Source: an uncultured Pseudomonadota bacterium (GTDB lineage Bacteria; Pseudomonadota; Gammaproteobacteria; Steroidobacterales; Steroidobacteraceae). Taken from it: a stretch of 38,180 nucleotides of DNA. The DNA is taken from assembly GCA_903839465.1 (NCBI GenBank), contig CAIMCI010000339.1, positions 1 through 38,180 of the forward strand, given 5' to 3'. The notes beneath the pieces were generated by a model. The model worked only from the letters and a program-made list of their open reading frames with translations. It did no database searches and was not told the DNA's origin. Below, one piece after another: positions 33,621 to 38,180 of this stretch (positions are counted from its first letter, which is position 1; every line of letters begins with the position of its first letter). Position numbers and translations under genes: made by a program.

Positions 33621-34973
33621 ATGCCCCGGATTGCGTCCGCACCGTCGCTGATCGCCCTCGGTCTCGCCGCCATGACAACGGCGTACGCCGCAGCGGACCC
33701 CGCCGATCCGGTCGCCGCGGCGGTGGCCGCTGTCTCGCCGGCCTCGGTCCGCCAGACGGTCGACGCGCTGGTCGGCTTTGGCACCCGCAACACCCTGTCG
33801 TCGCAGGACGATGCCGGCCGCGGCATCGGCGCCGCCCGGCGCTACCTGCACGACGCCTTCGAGCAGTGCGCGGCGCGGTCGGGCGGCCGAATGACCGTCA
33901 CCGACGACCGGTTCGTGGTGGCAAGGAACCGCGACCTGCCGCGCGCCGCGACGCTCGTCAACGTCGTCGCCACGCTGCCAGGCGACGAAGGCCCCGGCGG
34001 TCGCGTCTACGTCGTCAGCGGCCACTACGACTCGCGCAACTCCGACGGCCTCGATCCGACCGGCGATGCACCGGGCGCCGACGATGACGCGTCGGGCACG
34101 GCGGCCGTCGTCGCCGCCGCCTGCGCGCTCGCGCCGCTTCACTTCCGTGCCACGCTGGTCTTCATGGCGGTGGCGGGCGAAGAGCAGGGCCTCTTCGGCG
34201 CCGAGCATTGGGCAAAGGCCGCCCGGGCCCGCCACCTGCGCATCGAGGGGATGCTCACCAACGACATCGTCGGGACGTCAGCCTATGCCGTAGGTCCCGA
34301 TGCGAGGCGCCTGCGGCTCTTCGCGGACGGCGTGCCGGGCCGGCCGACGACGGATGCCGCCGCCCTGCGCCGGTTCGCGACGGGTGGCGAGAACGACTCC
34401 CCGTCCCGGGCCCTGGCCCGCACCGTGAAGGCGATCGGCGCGAGCTACGTGCCGACGCTGCCGGTGGAGATCATCTACCGCCGCGACCGCTACCTGCGCG
34501 GGGGCGACCACCTGCCGTTCCTAGAGGCGGGCTACGCCGCCCTGCGCTTCACCGAGCCGCGCGAGAACTTCGACCGCCAGCACCAGGACGTGCGGACCGA
34601 GAACGGCGTGCGCTACGGCGATCTCGCGGAGTACGTCGACGCCGACTACGTGGCCGACGTCGCGCGGGTCAATGCCGCGACGCTCGCGACACTCGCGCTC
34701 GCGCCGCCGACGCCGACCGGCGTGCAACTCGTGACCGCGAAACTCGAGAACGACAGCACGCTGCGCTGGAATGCGGTGCCCGGTGCCACGACCTACCGGG
34801 TCCTGGTGCGACGGACGACGTCGGCGGACTGGGAGGAGTCGATCGAGGTTGGCGACGCGACCCGCTACACGCTCGAAGGCCGATCGAAGGACGACCTACT
34901 GTTCGGGGTCGCCGCCGTCGCCGCCGGCGGCTACGCGAGCCCACCGGCCTATCCCGATCCGTCGGCCGACTGA
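33621..34973 (+). CDS. Exported M28-family zinc peptidase with fibronectin-like tail
   Basis: 450 residues, ATG 33621 with GGAG upstream. Signal peptide ends near AYA (residue 23). The M28 catalytic domain has its metal ligands in VSGHYDSR (His135), GADDDASG (around Asp154), AGEEQGLFGAEHW (catalytic and metal glutamates 187-188), LTNDIVG (Asp215) and RQHQD (His321), so the di-zinc site looks complete. The last 90 residues, from PPTPTGVQLVTAKLENDSTLRW, form a fibronectin type III-like domain. It is probably a secreted or periplasmic aminopeptidase. It ends 30 bases from the converging Ig-like lipoprotein gene. Confidence 0.9.
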   Translation: MPRIASAPSLIALGLAAMTTAYAAADPADPVAAAVAAVSPASVRQTVDALVGFGTRNTLSSQDDAGRGIGAARRYLHDAFEQCAARSGGRMTVTDDRFVVARNRDLPRAATLVNVVATLPGDEGPGGRVYVVSGHYDSRNSDGLDPTGDAPGADDDASGTAAVVAAACALAPLHFRATLVFMAVAGEEQGLFGAEHWAKAARARHLRIEGMLTNDIVGTSAYAVGPDARRLRLFADGVPGRPTTDAAALRRFATGGENDSPSRALARTVKAIGASYVPTLPVEIIYRRDRYLRGGDHLPFLEAGYAALRFTEPRENFDRQHQDVRTENGVRYGDLAEYVDADYVADVARVNAATLATLALAPPTPTGVQLVTAKLENDSTLRWNAVPGATTYRVLVRRTTSADWEESIEVGDATRYTLEGRSKDDLLFGVAAVAAGGYASPPAYPDPSAD

Positions 34974-35002
34974 CCCGCGGTCAGCCGGCCGGCATCACGT
35001 CG

Positions 35003-37048
35003 CTAGTAGTCCAGCCAGCCGAGCATCGGGTTGATGGCATTGGCGCCGTTGCCCATCAGCACGATCTTGGTGTCGTCGACGATGTAGAAGACGAGGCCGG
35101 TGCCGCCGAAGAGGCTCCGCGACACCTGGCCGAGGCCGCGACCGGTCGTGGCATCGAGCGCGTACTGGCCGCTCATGTTGCCGCCGAAGGCACCGGACTG
35201 GACGGTCTGCGTCGGCAACAGAGACAGCGGCGAGATGGTTCCCGGCAGGATGGTGGTGCCGATGAAGACGCCCCCCGGGAACTGCGTGAACGGGAAATTC
35301 CGCTGGGGTTCGAGGAGCGCGTAACCGCCGGCGTTGCCCGCCGTCGTTTCGACGAGGAAGCCCGCCGAGGTTCCGTACAGGTACCCGGCGAAGGTCTGCG
35401 GGCTCGTGGTCGAGCCGAAGCTCAGCGTGACCCGCCCGGTCGACGAGACGCCGTAGGTCGCGGTGAACGGCGCGTCGTAGGTGACGGACGCCCCGGACGC
35501 GACGTCGAGCACCAGCGCGAGGGTCTTCTTGGTCTGGTCTGCCGCCGTGAGCCGGCCGAGCCCGACCTGCGTCGTCGGGTAGTGCGTTCCGGTCGCGGCG
35601 ACGTACTCGAAGATCGCCGGCACTTCCGCCTGGACGGTCGGCGTCGACGCGGCGGCCGGGGCCAGCGACTCGAGCCCGAAGGGGCCGAGCTGCGGCCTCA
35701 TGTCGCCGACGAGGACCGGCCCGCCGGTCGGGTCTGCCGACATCAGGAACAGGCGCCGGCCGTTGGCCGTGCCGGACACCGCGTAGTACACGTACTTGTG
35801 GCTGACTCCCTTGACCGTCATCGTCAACGTGCCGCGACCCGGGGCTGCAATACCGAACGCATCGGTCGCGCCGGGCGAGGTCAGGCTGCCGGTCACCGTG
35901 GCGTCGCGATACCCCAGCGCGCCGGTGTCATCGACGGTGCCGGAAGTGATCTGGCCGGCCGGCGAAACCGCGAGCTGCCCGGCGACGCCGAGCCGCACCG
36001 CGTTCGCATCCGAACCGACGAGGCCGAAGGCGTAAAGGTTGCCGAGGACGGCGGCCGAGTCGATCTTGGCGAAGTTCGCGGTGCCGGCGATACCGGCTCC
36101 GTCGAGCTCCTGCATGAAGCCTTCGTCCAGCGCCGTGAACAGCGCCCAGTTGAAGACCAGCGTCCCGCTCGAGGAGGTGAACGTGATATCGCCGCGGTTG
36201 CCGATCTGGTTATGGCACTTGCCGGAGGTCACCTGCTGGCCGATGGTCGTGCCGAGATCGGACTTGACGTCCTGGATGCCGGTCACGTCGCCATTGGAGT
36301 TGACCGAGAACGTACCGGCGCGGACCGCCGGCACTCCGTTCTTGCTGAAGCCGTTGAGCTTGTAGGCGTAGGTTCCGGACAGCAGGCAGGACGGCTGCGG
36401 ATTGACGTTCAGCGTGTAGACGCGCTTGTCGACGCGGCTGTTGGAGTCGGTCACCTGCATGGTGAAGGTCCAGCTACCGACCGCCTTGGGTGTGCCGCTG
36501 ATGCCGACGACACTGCCCGTGCTCGTGCCGAGCGTCAGCCCCGGCGGCAGCTGGCCGGCGACGACGAGCCACGCGTACGGCGCGACGCCACCCTGCACCG
36601 AGATGCCGGTCGAGTAGCCGACGTTCTGGTTCGCCGGCAGGCTGGATGACGGCTGCAGCTGCGGCGAGCCGTTGGTGACGACCGTCGCGTTGGCGTATTT
36701 CGTGGTGTCGGCGACCGAGAGCGCGGTGATCGTCGCCGAACCCACGCCGTTCAGTGACGACGGCGCCGTGTAGGTCACCTGCGTCTTGGACTTGCCGGAC
36801 AGGGTGCCGAGTCCGCTCAGGCTCCAGGTCACGCCCTTCGACGCCGAGTCGTTGTAGACGGTCGCGGTCAGCGTCACCGATCCGCCCGGCGTCAGGCTGG
36901 TCGTACCGGACGCGCTCAGTCCGACGCCGATACCCACGGCCGTGGTCTGGTTGTTGTTGTTGCTGCCGTTACTGCAGGCACCGAGGCCGGTGAGCAGAAC
37001 GAGCAGCACGGACGCGAGAACGGGACGGGACAGAACCTGGCGAATCAA
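35003..37048 (-). CDS. Large lipoprotein with Ig-like (putative-Ig) domains
   Basis: 681 residues from a TTG at 37048, preceded by GAGGAGG; this start gives the clean lipoprotein signal MIRQVLSRPVLASVLL... with lipobox LGAC (Cys25), whereas the ATG at 37111 overlaps ychF and has no ribosome site. After a low-complexity SNGSNNNNQTT linker, two Ig-like units are seen: LTPGGSVTLTATVYNDSASKG (about 45-120) and the putative-Ig repeat GGVAPYAWLVVAGQLPPGLTL (about 145-220). The remaining 450 residues are beta-rich, with repeated GTFSVNSNGDVTG-type segments, and were not assigned. Probably outer-membrane anchored and surface exposed. It lies directly after ychF. Confidence 0.8.
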   Translation of the reverse strand: MIRQVLSRPVLASVLLVLLTGLGACSNGSNNNNQTTAVGIGVGLSASGTTSLTPGGSVTLTATVYNDSASKGVTWSLSGLGTLSGKSKTQVTYTAPSSLNGVGSATITALSVADTTKYANATVVTNGSPQLQPSSSLPANQNVGYSTGISVQGGVAPYAWLVVAGQLPPGLTLGTSTGSVVGISGTPKAVGSWTFTMQVTDSNSRVDKRVYTLNVNPQPSCLLSGTYAYKLNGFSKNGVPAVRAGTFSVNSNGDVTGIQDVKSDLGTTIGQQVTSGKCHNQIGNRGDITFTSSSGTLVFNWALFTALDEGFMQELDGAGIAGTANFAKIDSAAVLGNLYAFGLVGSDANAVRLGVAGQLAVSPAGQITSGTVDDTGALGYRDATVTGSLTSPGATDAFGIAAPGRGTLTMTVKGVSHKYVYYAVSGTANGRRLFLMSADPTGGPVLVGDMRPQLGPFGLESLAPAAASTPTVQAEVPAIFEYVAATGTHYPTTQVGLGRLTAADQTKKTLALVLDVASGASVTYDAPFTATYGVSSTGRVTLSFGSTTSPQTFAGYLYGTSAGFLVETTAGNAGGYALLEPQRNFPFTQFPGGVFIGTTILPGTISPLSLLPTQTVQSGAFGGNMSGQYALDATTGRGLGQVSRSLFGGTGLVFYIVDDTKIVLMGNGANAINPMLGWLDY

Positions 37049-37103
37049 GAGGCCTCCTCGGCGAAGCACGGCGCCGGACGGCGCGTGGTCGGCAGCTCGT
37101 GCA

Positions 37104-38180
37104 TCAGACATTGAAGCGAAAATGCATCACATCGCCCTCGCGGACGACGTATTCCTTGCCCTCGAGCCGCATGCGGCCCGCCTCGCGCGCACCGGCTTCG
37201 CCCTTGCAGCCGATGAAGTCGTCATAGCCGATGACCTCGGCGCGAATGAAGCCGCGCTCGAAATCCGTATGGATGACGCCCGCCGCCTGCGGCGCGGTCG
37301 AGCCGGCGTGCACCGTCCAGGCGCGGACTTCCTTGGGACCGGCGGTGAAATACGTCTGCAGACCGAGCAGCCGGTAGCCGGCACGGATCACCCGGTTCAA
37401 TCCCGGCTCCGTGAGGCCAAGACCCGCCAGGAACTCCGCGCGGTCGGCATCCTCGAGTTCGGCGATTTCCGCCTCGATCGACGCGCAGACGGCAACGACC
37501 TCGGCGCCTTCGGTCTTGGCCAGGGCCTCGACCGCGGCGAGGCGCGGGTTGTTCGTGAAGCCGTCTTCGGCCACGTTGGCGACGTACAGCACGGGCTTCG
37601 CCGTCAGCAGGTGCATGTCACGGATCAGCAGCCGCTCGTTCGCGTCGAGCGCGAGTGCCCGGGCGGGCGTGCCGTCGTTCAGGGCATCCCGGACGCGGCG
37701 GACGATGTCGCGCAGCTTGATCGCCTCCTTGTCCTGGGCCTTGGCGGCCTTCTCGGCCTTCTGCAGCGCCTTGTCGGCCGTATCGAGGTCGGCGAGCGCC
37801 AGCTCCGTGTTGATGACGGCAATATCCGACAGCGGATCGACCCGACCGGCCACGTGCACGATGTCCTCGCTGTCGAAGCAGCGTACGACGTGCGCGATCG
37901 CGTCGACCTCGCGGATGTGGGCGAGGAACTTGTTGCCGAGACCCTCGCCCTTCGAGGCGCCCTCGACGATGCCGGCGATATCCACGAATTCGACCGTCGT
38001 CGGCAGCGTGCGTTCCGGTTTGGCGACGGCAGCGAGTTCATCGAGCCTGGGATCCGGCACCGGCACCACGCCGACATTGGGGTCGATGGTGCAGAAGGGG
38101 TAGTTATCCGCGGCGATGCCGGCACGCGTCAGGGCATTGAATAGCGTCGACTTGCCGACGTTGGGTAGACCGACGATGCC
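37104..38180 (-). CDS. ychF: Ribosome-binding ATPase YchF/EngD (partial, 5' end outside window)
   Basis: 359 codons are present; reading from the edge the sequence begins [18 protein letters not shown], so only about the first five residues are missing. The P-loop is GLPNVGKST; the switch region is in [21 protein letters not shown], where the usual G3 glutamine is replaced by a hydrophobic residue, as in all YchF/Obg-like proteins that prefer ATP. The C-terminal TGS-like domain includes [14 protein letters not shown] and [15 protein letters not shown]. YchF binds 70S ribosomes and is linked to oxidative-stress control. The stop lies 55 bases before the TTG start of the Ig-like lipoprotein. 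Confidence 0.96.
   Translation of the reverse strand, partial: GIVGLPNVGKSTLFNALTRAGIAADNYPFCTIDPNVGVVPVPDPRLDELAAVAKPERTLPTTVEFVDIAGIVEGASKGEGLGNKFLAHIREVDAIAHVVRCFDSEDIVHVAGRVDPLSDIAVINTELALADLDTADKALQKAEKAAKAQDKEAIKLRDIVRRVRDALNDGTPARALALDANERLLIRDMHLLTAKPVLYVANVAEDGFTNNPRLAAVEALAKTEGAEVVAVCASIEAEIAELEDADRAEFLAGLGLTEPGLNRVIRAGYRLLGLQTYFTAGPKEVRAWTVHAGSTAPQAAGVIHTDFERGFIRAEVIGYDDFIGCKGEAGAREAGRMRLEGKEYVVREGDVMHFRFNV

Noticed and set aside
34208-36649. 813-codon open frame on the plus strand
   Set aside because: It runs out of frame through the M28 peptidase and then antisense to the Ig-like lipoprotein; composition is arginine- and glycine-rich as expected for a shadow frame in GC-rich DNA.

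Overview
The window is about 38 kb of GC-rich bacterial chromosome with roughly 30 genes, one tRNA and no sign of phage, transposon, IS or CRISPR. The gene content (icd-aceK, slyX, RlmKL, a spu/puu-type polyamine operon, potFGHI-type transporter, UrcA, an X6-type ECF sigma factor with a Hanks kinase) points to a Gammaproteobacterium, most likely a lineage near Steroidobacterales/Nevskiales/Xanthomonadales. That placement is inference; no rRNA or marker set is present.

Layout. 1-2155 (minus): start of an exported protein, a two-domain polyphosphate:AMP phosphotransferase and a PAP2-type membrane phosphatase. 2419-5467 (plus): NADP isocitrate dehydrogenase followed after 7 bases by its own regulator, the kinase/phosphatase AceK. 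5471-24011: almost everything is on the minus strand. Read in transcription order it runs: PLP dehydratase; gamma-glutamyl-aminobutyraldehyde-type dehydrogenase, DnaQ/GIY-YIG nuclease and RlmKL (these three coupled by overlaps); a small unknown gene; a cupin; then a polyamine operon (PuuD/SpuA hydrolase, glutamyl-polyamine synthetase, PotF, PotG, PotH, PotI) continuing by 4-base overlaps into a polyphosphate glucokinase and a YbdL-type aminotransferase; then an HDOD protein, a trans-sulfuration enzyme and a methyltransferase. A plus-strand DUF2905 gene sits among them.

24091-27847 (plus): slyX, a non-pyrrolysine MttB-superfamily methyltransferase and an exported YtcJ-type amidohydrolase. 28123-32223: a signalling block made of an ECF sigma factor and a UrcA-family secreted protein (plus) facing a large transmembrane Ser/Thr kinase with a tetratricopeptide-like C-terminal half (minus). 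32493-38180: a polytopic membrane protein, elongator tRNA-Met, an M28 peptidase with a fibronectin-like tail, a large Ig-like lipoprotein, and the GTPase ychF running off the right edge.

How the parts work together. Polyamines would be bound by PotF, imported by PotGHI, gamma-glutamylated, oxidised or transaminated by an enzyme not seen here, oxidised by the PuuC-like dehydrogenase and hydrolysed by PuuD/SpuA to GABA or related acids and glutamate. Two separate genes use polyphosphate as phosphoryl donor (AMP phosphotransferase and glucokinase), the second embedded in the polyamine operon. The main points for a second look are that embedding, the icd-aceK pairing, the sigma/UrcA/kinase block, the DnaQ/GIY-YIG coupling and several precise hairpins at gene ends. 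No clearly new defence or mobile system is visible.
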